DNA from: Drosophila persimilis
Lineage: Eukaryota; Arthropoda; Insecta; Diptera; Drosophilidae
DNA length: 64,000 nucleotides
Reading direction: 5' to 3'
Assembly: GCF_003286085.1 (NCBI RefSeq)
Contig: NW_020825346.1
Coordinates: 1,178,001 to 1,242,000, forward strand
Both the position numbers and the translations under genes were made by a program. Under the pieces are notes generated by a model. That model ran no database searches. It worked only from the letters and a program-made list of their open reading frames with translations, and was not told the DNA's origin. The stretch's first letter is position 1; every line of letters begins with the position of its first letter. Shown here piece after piece: positions 46,069 through 57,301 of this stretch.

Positions 46069-46644
46069 ATGGAGTACATTCGTCAGCCCTGTCCCATACG
46101 GATTGTCGAAGATACCGGCTGTGCCTTCATGATGGGCACCATTGGCGGGGCCCTGTTCCAGTATATGAAGGGATTCAGAGATGCCCCGGCGGGACTGCGT
46201 CGCCGGTTCAGTGACGGACTGGTTTCGGTGAAGCTAAGGACCCCCGGGATCGCCGGCAGCTTTGCCGTTTGGGGTGCCACCTTCAGCACGGTGGACTGCA
46301 CGCTGGTCCACTACAGACAGCAGGAGGACTCCTGGAACACGATTATGAGCGGCGCCGCAACTGGTGGCATACTCGCCGCCCGCCAGGGTATCCGGCAAAT
46401 GGCAAGTAGTGCGATTTTTGGGTGTCTGGTGATGGCGCTGATCGAAGGAGCCGGCTCAGTAGTGGCCACCATCTATGCAGACGAAGATCCATCCATCGCT
46501 CCAGGAGAGACCCAAGACAAGCCGCAACGTCCCCAGTGGGACGTGGTACAGGAGGGTTCCCAAAATGATCAGCCCGGCCACATGGGCACTTCCACCCACT
46601 CGTTGTTGGATCTGGTCAAGATGGCCAACGGTGTCATCAAGTGA
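46069..46644 (+). CDS. Tim17-family mitochondrial import translocase paralogue
   Basis: Intronless, 191 residues. Tim17 is a core subunit of the TIM23 complex that passes presequence proteins through the mitochondrial inner membrane. Seen: the N-terminus MEYIRQPCPIRIVEDTG typical of Tim17, then four Gly-rich hydrophobic segments (around AFMMGTIGGALFQYMKG, GSFAVWGATFSTVDCTL, TIMSGAATGGILAARQG and AIFGCLVMALIEGAG). A hydrophilic tail of about 50 residues follows (DEDPSIAPGETQDK onward). The conserved Cys residues near 8 and after WGATFSTVD are present. The core is full length; the tail is longer than in the main Tim17. Absence of introns and the divergent tail suggest one of the duplicated fly Tim17 genes. 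ATTAAA near 46716-46721 may be the poly(A) signal. Confidence 0.88.
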   Translation: MEYIRQPCPIRIVEDTGCAFMMGTIGGALFQYMKGFRDAPAGLRRRFSDGLVSVKLRTPGIAGSFAVWGATFSTVDCTLVHYRQQEDSWNTIMSGAATGGILAARQGIRQMASSAIFGCLVMALIEGAGSVVATIYADEDPSIAPGETQDKPQRPQWDVVQEGSQNDQPGHMGTSTHSLLDLVKMANGVIK

Positions 46645-46724
46645 ATTTATCGCTAGAATAGTCTTGTATTTGTGGCCCAGTTCCATACAAATTATGTTGA
46701 ATATCCATTGAGTGCATTAAATTA

Positions 46725-49700
46725 AATTTATATTGTATCGATGGTATTTTGATGTACGGGCATTATTTCAATGAGATAATTTCTCTCTGTGTACCTTTAG
46801 CAGCCGTATGTCTGGTCTGACTTTGAGGCTGACTTTATCGAAGACTTCAGCGTCTACGTCCTCCAATCAAACGCACGCAGGCGAAAGCTTTTGAAGCTTT
46901 TCTAATGAGACCCTCCGTCTCCGCCCCAGCCGCAAACAGCGAGGTGCGGCTGCTGCCTGCCTCTGTGGTGCTCCCCTGCCCCTACCGCTACCGCTGCCGC
47001 TGCCGCTGCCTTGGGCGCATTTATTGCAACTTCAATAAATTTTTGACTTGATTACGCACAGAGCGAAATTAATCGTCGGCATACGTCATACGTCGGTATG
47101 CCTTGGCAATTCCAATTAAGACTAGAACTCAACCCAACGACTATCGGCAAATCGAGTAGTGTGCGAGTGTGTGCACACACACACACGAAATTCTAGGAAA
47201 TTATTCACACTCATTAACATATTTACACCTAAAAACGAACTCTGACAAATGACAAAGAGGCGTTGGGCCCCTGAGTAACCCCACATCCAGGCAGGCGGGC
47301 AGGCAGGCGCTTGGTTTGGTGTTTATCCAGTTCTCAATTAGACAAACGAGTAAAGCTCGAAGGAGAGCTCACCCGATCCTGTCAATTCGCAGCCAAAGGT
47401 ATTCCGTACCCGACCAGCGGATACTCGCTGGTAGATGCGTAGATAACCCTTTTGAGGAATATAACAAGTATTCGTACAGGGTATCATAAAAGTCAGCAGA
47501 CGTGGCAGAAGGAGATGGAGCGGCATATGTTACAGCCAGAGACGATTACGATTAATGAGCAGGCACTTAAAACATTTTACACGGCACGCGCTCTACGCAG
47601 GCTCCACATACTCATCCGCACAGAGACTCTGCTCCTGGCTCTGGCCGGCTGGACTTCGCATTAAGTTGTCCAACACCTGCCCAGTGGGCAAAGCGAACGG
47701 CCTGGCCTGATTGCCAATTTGTTGTTAGCCAAGTTTAGCATTCGCATTTGTCTCTGTAAATCCCAGGCCCATGCCGGCGAAGAGCAATGCACCTTGCACC
47801 AATTAAGTTGTGCTCTAAGGTCGCACAACTAATACCCTCTACTCGTCGCTCGCCCTCCAAAGCCTTCCGCTCTCCACTCGCTGTTGTGACAGATTTGCCC
47901 ATTGACAGGGCCTTAATGGATTAACATTTGTCAGTGTCGTGTTAGGCCAACACAACAATGCCCGCCAGCTGGCAGAAGTCGATCGGAGGCAGTGGCAGTG
48001 GCCGGCGTTGGAGCTGGAGCTGAGGCCCAACATCTTATTTGCATATCGAAAGCGCTGACTGGATCTGGATGGCGATCATCGCCAGAGTAAAGTCTTGTCA
48101 GGCTCAAGGCGGCGGCTTAAGAGATTCTCATCGCACAGGAGGAGAGTTTTGAAGCCTGGTTTTGCAACCAGAGATTGCAAGATTTTTGAGCTAAAACATG
48201 GGCCAGTTTATAAATTATGTTTTTCTGATTGAACGTCTTTAAATTGTAATTATATTATTTATGTGGGTTGCCTTTTGTATTAATGGATGTTACAAGATTG
48301 CGGATTCATGGAGGTAATTAAGCAGAACTTCCAGCGATTGCCGCACTCTTTTTTGAACTTGAATTATTTACATGTATGTACATACTCGTATCAACAAATA
48401 CTGGTACCGACCAAGGTGGTATTACAGCTGCCATCGGTGTGGGGTGATCCATATATCGGTGTGCATTTGCTAATGCAACTATCGACTGTTACTGCTGTTG
48501 TGGCTATCGTTATAGCTTCCTTTCATCTCAATCTGGTAATCTCTGATCATTCGACTCAGATCGGAAATAGGTTTTTAGACTCTAGTTAAAAAATAATATC
48601 TCTTCGATTACCTTCTTCGATTTAGCTGCGATGAATTTCTGCGTTAATCTGAGCCTTGTCGGACACATTCAACAGTTTAGTTACAGTCTACAGTCTGTCT
48701 CATTAGTTAACCGCCAGAAGAACAGGCGGGAGAAAAGGCTTCAGAAGGGGAAGGAGGCGCATAGGTTTCGTTTGGGGCATGGCAGAGGTAACGTGAATAG
48801 CATTTTTAGACGCACTTTGAAGGGGCCAAAGTGAATAACTTGCGGCACGCCAAACTCGTATTAATTTTAATGATATAATATGAAGAGACACGCTAAATTG
48901 TTTACAAGCCGATGGTGCTGGGCGGGCAGGGCGGACAGGGGCGTTGTCGGGAGGAGGCAGTGCGTTCCAGACCCCCAAGACCCAGACCGAGAGCCAACTC
49001 ATCGACTCACCCATGATTACAGTAGATGAGTGAGGTGTTCTGTTCTATTCTCTCCCTCTCTTTCAGAGCTCATTAACATTTTTAATTTTATTTTATTTAA
49101 TTATACAGAAGTTTATTGCTTCCGTCGTGCCGATGCGTTGCCAGAGCCCCAAGAGTCCAAAAGCGTTAAGCTGCACACAACACACGGACCCATGACGCGG
49201 ACTGGTGCGGACGGTGCAAGAAATGCAGTTTTATAAATTATAGTTAAGAGCTGATTACACGCACTATAAACGTTTTACTCTTCGCGCCAGCACCGGCACC
49301 AGCACCAGCACCAGATCGAGGGGCTCTCAAGTGTTTAGGTCCTCTAATTGATTGGCCGCCGGCTCTGAGAGTGAGAGTGAGAGGGGTATGGTTGGGTTGG
49401 GGTCAGACATATGGTTTACGATGCCTTTGTGTGTTTACGGCCACTTATCAGTCGTCGTCTCTCAGTCAGCACATTATACAAATTAATTAGCCCTGCCTCA
49501 TTACAAGCTCGACACAACACCCGACTCGACTCGACTTTACTCGACTCGACTCCGCATCCGCCCAACTCGAACCTAATTCCACCTTGCCAAACCACACACA
49601 CACTCCTTCCAGTGAGAGGTCTGCCACTTTCGTACACATATTTTTTAATCAAGTTGGCCAACAATTTGCCGAATGCCGCTGTTCAACAACACAATGTCTC

Positions 49701-49944
49701 ATAAATTCATCAGAAGAAAACCAAACCATTTGTGGTGCGAAGCAATGGGTTTTGTGCCCTCAAAAGGTTGTAAATGTAAATTAATTTGCAATGTTTTAAG
49801 AACAACAAATATAATTTGCTTACTTATTTATTTAAGCTCGATTCTCTGGTTACTCTGCGGTTTAAATTTTGCACCTTTTGTCAATGACTGCCATTGTTAT
49901 AATTTTCTGTAGCCCCATAGGTTGTGTCCATGGGATTCAGGGAT
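46725..49944. other. Intergenic, no gene recognised
   Basis: Contains CCGCTG/CCGCTA repeats near 46980-47010, GGCAGGC repeats near 47290-47310, and CTCGACTCGACT repeats near 49520-49555. No supported coding region on either strand. Confidence 0.45.
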
Positions 49945-50370
49945 TCAGATACCTTTTAGTGAATCACTCTTGGTCTGTCTGTCTAGCGGTTTCTTGGCTA
50001 GACTGAACTTGCCCTCTCCTCGTTTCAGGGCATACTCGGTGGTCATCAGTTTATAGAGGATTGATTCAATGGCACACGCTGCCCCACCTGCCAGCTCCTT
50101 GAGCATCAAATGGGACAGGTTCAGGTCCAGTTTCTTGAGAACCCTGTCGTTAAATATCTTCCAATTGTTCAGCATTTGGGTCATGCTGCACCTGGGCGTG
50201 TAGACCTGGAGGTCAACCAAGTCGGGGTGGATCCTCTTACAGATCTTGGCCACCGCGAAAGCATCGCGTAGCTCGGTCCTGGTGCGATGATTCAGTTCGA
50301 TGTTATGCTCCTTGAGCCACGATATTAGCATCAGGCGATCCTCCTCGTCCAATACACGGAATCCGGACAT
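49945..50370 (-). CDS. SPEF1/CLAMP-type calponin-homology protein (copy 2)
   Basis: Intronless, 141 residues, ATG at 50368-50370. One CH-like domain: LDEEDRLMLISWLKEHNIEL, a helix with DAFAVAKICKRIHPDLVDL, the NNWKIFNDRVLKKLDLNL core, and CAIESILYKLM, followed by a short basic tail. It aligns end to end with copy 1 at 9921-10283 (shared DEE-R, AVA/QVARI-RI-P, NW-IFN-RVL-KLD and AI-S-L--LM), with many substitutions, so the two are old paralogues. The family binds microtubules and acts in cilia and flagella; this short form has no coiled coil. Expression in testis is a guess from the family. The satellite array begins about 1.4 kb to the right. Confidence 0.78.
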   Translation of the reverse strand: MSGFRVLDEEDRLMLISWLKEHNIELNHRTRTELRDAFAVAKICKRIHPDLVDLQVYTPRCSMTQMLNNWKIFNDRVLKKLDLNLSHLMLKELAGGAACAIESILYKLMTTEYALKRGEGKFSLAKKPLDRQTKSDSLKGI

Positions 50371-51779
50371 TTTCCCCTATGGGATGACCAAAAGTGTTTG
50401 CTGTAAATTCAGATTGTGTGAAACTCTATGTGGCCGAAATGTTGTGAAATTAATATTTGTGTGTGACGGCTGATGAAAAGCAAATTTAGCAGGCTTTCAA
50501 ATAATACTTCCAAGCCCCTAATTAATTTCATCCCAGAGTTTGGAAAGTGGAACTTATATTTATGTATGTTATGAGGTTCGCTCGATGGTGCCACAATCCA
50601 TGGAAACGCATCAAACGAAATGTCAGAAGTTAAATGAACTCCTTTATATGTATGTATGTGCTCATATGTACATATATGGATGGTGTGGTAGATACATATA
50701 ACATAGATACATATATAGAGAAATCCCTGACTAGACACAAATCCAACGAGCATTTATACAGTTGAAGCCCAAAGCCAGTGACAGACAGGGCCAAATAACC
50801 AAAGCCATTGCGGGTACATGGGGCATCAGGATGAAGGACGAGGCCATTGTTAGCGGTTGCCCCTACCCCTACCCCTACCCCCACCGCTTCTTCTCCTACG
50901 GTCCTTGTATACGTAATACGTCTAACGGTTTGTCGGTCTGCTGCCGCTTCATCAATTCAGACCATGTCCATGTCCAAGACCAGGTCCGACCATGAGGCAA
51001 CCAAACGAACAGAAACAAAACATCAACTGAGAAGGGAATCGGGAGATGCGGGAGACAGAGACGGACGCGGGCGACATTTCCACATTTCCATTTGAATAAT
51101 TTAGACATTTTCGTTGATGAATAACCGAAAGCACATTGATAGATATTCACTCGCATCCCAAATACGCCTCGTTGCTGCTCTCCACCGCTCTGCAGTCTCA
51201 GCAGGTCGTGTGTGCCGTGCCTCCATTTACGCAGTCCGACATGTCCGTACACAAATGTCTGCATACCTATGTACATCCATATATTCCTCTATGTCGCTCT
51301 ATATATGTGTACTCGCAGCCGTGTACGAGTGTATACACTGGCTGTCTGTCTAGAGTCAAGTGGCGGCGGCGGAAAGCCGTAGTTGGAGTTGGAGCCACTT
51401 TACTACCCCAAATCCCCATATGGGTCCAAGTTTTTGTTTCACATTTTCAACTTTAGAGCTTAAAGAAATTTCCAAATAAGTTTCAGGCAGGATATTAGCT
51501 TAAAAATCTGGAAAATACATTTTGCACGTGACTAATTAATTTAATTGAAAATTTAAAAAATTGGCAGAAAGGCCTCAAGCTGAATCTCATAGGAAAATAC
51601 TGACGCAAACCTTATCTTTAGAAATAATGCCTAACGCTTTAAAAATAAATAGAAATATTTAAGAAGATAACTTTTCCAGCGATTAATTTTCGTTTTTAAA
51701 TGAATATTAAAATGTTTTCAACAAGCTATTTAGTTCTTACGTTACAAATCTACCAACTACCCGATATTAAAGAAAGCTC
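50371..51779. other. Spacer between SPEF1-like gene and satellite
   Basis: No supported gene. Contains TATGTA/CATA-rich DNA (50640-50720) and a CCCCTA tandem (50860-50884). It becomes AT-rich towards the satellite edge. Confidence 0.5.
50860..50884 (+). repeat. (CCCCTA)n tandem repeat
   Basis: Four C-tracts spaced by TA; the minus strand reads TAGGGG repeats, a minimal G-quadruplex pattern. Confidence 0.8.
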
Positions 51780-52104
51780 AGAAAAAGTTGTGTTTTACTG
51801 AGTGCAGGACTCTCCTGATCCGTATTGCAGAGATATAGTATACAGAAAAAAACCAGTAATACATACATATGTACATAGTATGTATAATGAAATGCGAATC
51901 CGAATCTTCGGAAGCCTATATCTCAGACAAATAGGGCCAGATCGGTAAAGGACCAACTGTCCCAGAATCGCGAGGATCCGGACTGTCGATCGGCATCAAA
52001 ATCTCGGCTTCGAAAATGGGGCCGATTTTTTGAAAATTTAATGATGGTTACATCATGATTTTCTGCGAAAATCGTGAAAAAGTGGATGTCCTTTTTTAAT
52101 ATGG
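51780..52104 (+). repeat. Degenerate edge monomer of the satellite
   Basis: The leftmost copy is diverged. About 32 bases are missing where other monomers have the segment between CCTGATC and CGTATTGC (near 51820). A CATA/TATG-rich insertion lies at about 51858-51886. From GAATCTTCGG onward it is essentially a normal monomer. The boundary at about 51780-51805 is gradual. Confidence 0.75.
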
Positions 52105-53080
52105 CAGTCGACTCACAGGAGCCTCCTGATCATGAAAAGACATGCCATTCCCCGATCGGCTGCCGTATTGCTGAGATATAGCGTACAGAAAAAACCAGTA
52201 TTACATACAAATAATAAAATGCGAATCCGAATCTTCGGAAGCCTATATCTCAGACAAATAGGGCCAGATCGGTAAAGGACCAACTGTCCCAGAATCGCGA
52301 GGATCCGGACTGTCGATCGGCATCAAAATCTCGGCTTCGAAAATGGGGCCGATTTTTTGAAAATTTAATGATGGTTACATCATGATTTTCTGCGAAAATC
52401 GTGAAAAAGTGGATGTCCTTTTTTAATATGGCAGTCGACTCACAGGAGCCTCCTGATCATGAAAAGACATGCCATTCCCCGATCGGCTGCCGTATTGCTG
52501 AGATATAGCGTACAGAAAAAACCAGTATTACATACAAATAATAAAATGCGAATCTTCGGAAGCCTATATCTCAGACAAATAGGGCCAGATCGGTAAAGGA
52601 CCAACTGTCCCAGAATCGCGAGGATCCGGACTGTCGATCGGCATCAAAATCTCGGCGTCGAAAATGGGGCCGATTTTTTGAAAATTTAATGATGTAACCA
52701 TCATGATTTTCTGCGAAAATCGTGAAAAAGTGGATGTCCTTTTTTAATATGGCAGTCGACTCACAGGAGCCTCCTGATCATGAAAAGACATGCCATTCCC
52801 CGATCGGCTGCCGTATTGCTGAGATATAGCGTACAGAAATAAACCAGTATTACATACAAATAATGAAATGCGAATCCGATTCTTCGGAAGCCTATATCTC
52901 AGACAAATAGGGCCAGATCGGTAAGGGACCAACTGTCCGAGGATCGCGAGTATCCGGACTGTCGATCGGCATCAAAATCTCGGCTTCGAAAATGGGGCCG
53001 ATTTTTTGAAAATTTAATGATGTAACCATCATGATTTTCTGCGAAAATCGTGAAAAAGTGGATGTCCTTTTTTAATATGG

Positions 53081-56000
53081 CAGTCGACTCACAGGAGCCT
53101 CCTGATCATGAAAAGACATGCCATTCCCCGATCGGCTGCCGTATTGCTGAGATATAGCGTACAGAAAAAACCAGTATTACATACAAATAATAAAATGCGA
53201 ATCTTCGGAAGCCTATATCTCAGACAAATAGGGCCAGATCGGTAAAGGACCAACTGTCCCAGAATCGCGAGGATCCGGACTGTCGATCGGCATCAAAATC
53301 TCGGCGTCGAAAATGGGGCCGATTTTTTGAAAATTTAATGATGTAACCATCATGATTTTCTGCGAAAATCGTGAAAAAGTGGATGTCCTTTTTTAATATG
53401 GCAGTCGACTCACAGGAGCCTCCTGATCATGGAAAGACATGCCATGCCCCGATCGGCTGCCGTACTGCTGAGATATAGCGTACAGAAATAAACCAGTATT
53501 ACATACAAATAATGAAATGCGAATCCGAATCTTCGGAAGCCTATATCTCAGACAAATAGGGCCAGATTGAAAAAGGATCAACTGTCCCAGGATGGCGAAG
53601 AACCGTACTGTCGATCGGCATCAAAATCTCGGCTTCGCAACTGAGGCCGATTTTTTGAAAATTTAATGATGGTTACATCATGATTTTCTGCGAAAATCGT
53701 GAAAAAGTGGATGTCCTTTTTTAATATGGCAGTCGACTCACAGGAGCCTCCTGATCATGGAAAGACATGCCATGCCCCGATCGGCTGCCGTACTGCTGAG
53801 ATATAGCGTACAGAAATAAACCAGTATTACATACAAATAATGAAATGCGAATCCGAATCTTCGGAAGCCTATATCTCAGACAAATAGGGCCAGATTGAAA
53901 AAGGATCAACTGTCCCAGGATGGCGAAGAACCGTACTGTCGATCGGCATCAAAATCTCGGCTTCGCAACTGAGGCCGATTTTTTGAAAATTTAATGATGG
54001 TTACATCATGATTTTCTGCGAAAATCGTGAAAAAGTGGATGTCCTTTTTTAATATGGCAGTCGACTCACAGGAGCCTCCTGATCATGGAAAGACATGCCA
54101 TGCCCCGATCGGCTGCCGTACTGCTGAGATATAGCGTACAGAAATAAACCAGTATTACATACAAATAATGAAATGCGAATCCGATTCTTCGGAAGCCTAT
54201 ATCTCAGACAAATAGGGCCAGATCGGTAAGGGACCAACTGTCCGAGGATCGCGAGGATCCGGACTGTCGATCGGCATCAAAATCTCGGCTTCGAAAATGG
54301 GGCCGATTTTTTGAAAATTTAATGATGTAACCATCATGATTTTCTGCGAAAATCGTGAAAAAGTGGATGTCCTTTTTTAATCTGGCAGTCGACTCACAGG
54401 AGCCTCCTGATCATGAAAAGACATGCCATTCCCCGATCGGCTGCCGTATTGCTGAGATATAGCGTACAGAAAAAACCAGTATTACATACAAATAATAAAA
54501 TGCGAATCTTCGGAAGCCTATATCTCAGACAAATAGGGCCAGATCGGTAAAGGACCAACTGTCCCAGAATCGCGAGGATCCGGACTGTCGATCGGCATCA
54601 AAATCTCGGCTTCGAAAATGGGGCCGATTTTTTGAAAATTTAATGATGGTTACATCATGATTTTCTGCGAAAATCGTGAAAAAGTGGATGTCCTTTTTTA
54701 ATATGGCAGTCGACTCACAGGAGCCTCCTGATCATGAAAAGACATGCCATTCCCCGATCGGCTGCCGTATTGCTGAGATATAGCGTACAGAAAAAACCAG
54801 TATTACATACAAATAATAAAATGCGAATCTTCGGAAGCCTATATCTCAGACAAATAGGGCCAGATCGGTAAAGGACCAACTGTCCCAGAATCGCGAGGAT
54901 CCGGACTGTCGATCGGCATCAAAATCTCGGCTTCGAAAATGGGGCCGATTTTTTGAAAATTTAATGATGTAACCATCATGATTTTCTGCGAAAATCGTGA
55001 AAAAGTGGATGTCCTTTTTTAATCTGGCAGTCGACTCACAGGAGCCTCCTGATCATGAAAAGACATGCCATTCCCCGATCGGCTGCCGTATTGCTGAGAT
55101 ATAGCGTACAGAAAAAACCAGTATTACATACAAATAATAAAATGCGAATCTTCGGAAGCCTATATCTCAGACAAATAGGGCCAGATCGGTAAAGGACCAA
55201 CTGTCCCAGAATCGCGAGGATCCGGACTGTCGATCGGCATCAAAATCTCGGCTTCGAAAATGGGGCCGATTTTTTGAAAATTTAATGATGGTTACATCAT
55301 GATTTTCTGCGAAAATCGTGAAAAAGTGGATGTCCTTTTTTAATATGGCAGTCGACTCACAGGAGCCTCCTGATCATGAAAAGACATGCCATTCCCCGAT
55401 CGGCTGCCGTATTGCTGAGATATAGCGTACAGAAAAAACCAGTATTACATACAAATAATAAAATGCGAATCTTCGGAAGCCTATATCTCAGACAAATAGG
55501 GCCAGATCGGTAAAGGACCAACTGTCCCAGAATCGCGAGGATCCGGACTGTCGATCGGCATCAAAATCTCGGCTTCGAAAATGGGGCCGATTTTTTGAAA
55601 ATTTAATGATGGTTACATCATGATTTTCTGCGAAAATCGTGAAAAAGTGGATGTCCTTTTTTAATATGGCAGTCGACTCACAGGAGCCTCCTGATCATGA
55701 AAAGACATGCCATGCCCCGATCGGCTGCCGTATTGCTGAGATATAGCGTACAGAAATAAACCAGTATTACATACAAATAATGAAATGCGAATCCGAATCT
55801 TCGGAAGCCTATATCTCAGACAAATAGGGCCAGATTGAAAAAGGATCAACTGTCCCAGGATGTCGAAGAACCGTACTGTCGATCGGCATCAAAATCTCGG
55901 CTTCGCAAATGAGGCCGATTTTTTGAAAATTTAATGATGGTTACATCATGATTTTCTGCGAAAATCGTGAAAAAGTGGATGTCCTTTTTTAATATGGCAG

Positions 56001-57301
56001 TCGACTCACAGGAGCCTCCTGATCATGGAAAGACATGCCATTCCCCGATCGGCTGCCGTATTGCCGAGATATAGCGTACAGAAAAAACCAGTATTACATA
56101 CAAATAATAAAATGCGAATCCGAATCTTCGGAAGCCTATATCTCAGACAAATAGGGCCAGATCTGTAAAGGACCAACTGTCCCAGGATCGCGAGGATCCG
56201 GACTGTCGATCGGCATCAAAATCTCGGCTTCGAAAATGAGACCGATTTTTTGAAAATTTAATGATGTAACCATCATGATTTTCTGCGAAAATCGTGAAAA
56301 AGTGGATGTCCTTTTTTAATCTGGCTGTCGACTCACAGGAGCCTCCTGATCATGAAAAGACATGCCATGCCCCGATCGGCTGCCGTACTGCTGAGATATA
56401 GCGTACAGAAATAAACCAGTATTACATACAAATAATGAAATGCGAATCCGATTCTTCGGAAGCCTATATCTCAGACAAATAGGACCAGATCGGTAAGGGA
56501 CCAACTGTCCGAGGATCGCGAGGATCCGGACTGTCGATCGGCATCAAAATCTCGGCTTCGAAAATGGGGCCGATTTTTTGAAAATTTAATGATGTAACCA
56601 TCATGATTTTCTGCGAAAATCGTGAAAAAGTGGCTGTCCTTTTTTAATATGGTAGTCGACTCACAGGAGCCTCCTGATCATGAAAAGACATGCCATTCCC
56701 CGATCGGCTGCCGTATTGCTGAGATATAGCGTACAGAAAAAACCAGTATTACATACAAATAATAAAATGCGAATCTTCGGAAGCCTATATCTCAGACAAA
56801 TAGGGCCAGATCGGTAAAGGACCAACTGTCCCAGAATCGCGAGGATCCGGACTGTCGATCGGCATCAAAATCTCGGCGTCGAAAATGGGGCCGATTTTTT
56901 GAAAATTTAATGATGTAACCATCATGATTTTCTGCGAAAATCGTGAAAAAGTGGATGTCCTTTTTTAATATGGCAGTCGACTCACAGGAGCCTCCTGATC
57001 ATGAAAAGACATGCCATTCCCCGATCGGCTGCCGTATTGCTGAGATATAGCGTACAGAAATAAACCAGTATTACATACAAATAATGAAATGCGAATCCGA
57101 TTCTTCGGAAGCCTATATCTCAGACAAATAGGGCCAGATCGGTAAGGGACCAACTGTCCGAGGATCGCGAGTATCCGGACTGTCGATCGGCATCAAAATC
57201 TCGGCTTCGAAAATGGGGCCGATTTTTTGAAAATTTAATGATGTAACCATCATGATTTTCTGCGAAAATCGTGAAAAAGTGGATGTCCTTTTTTAATATG
57301 G
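53081..57301 (+). repeat. Higher-order repeat unit A, 13 monomers, 4221 bp
   Basis: Monomer lengths in order: 321, 328, 328, 328, 321, 321, 321, 321, 328, 327, 328, 321, 328. The same order and the same diagnostic variants recur 4221 bp later for the first 11 monomers of unit B. The two monomers to its left (52432, 52753) match the last two of the unit, so it is one period of a longer array. Confidence 0.85.
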
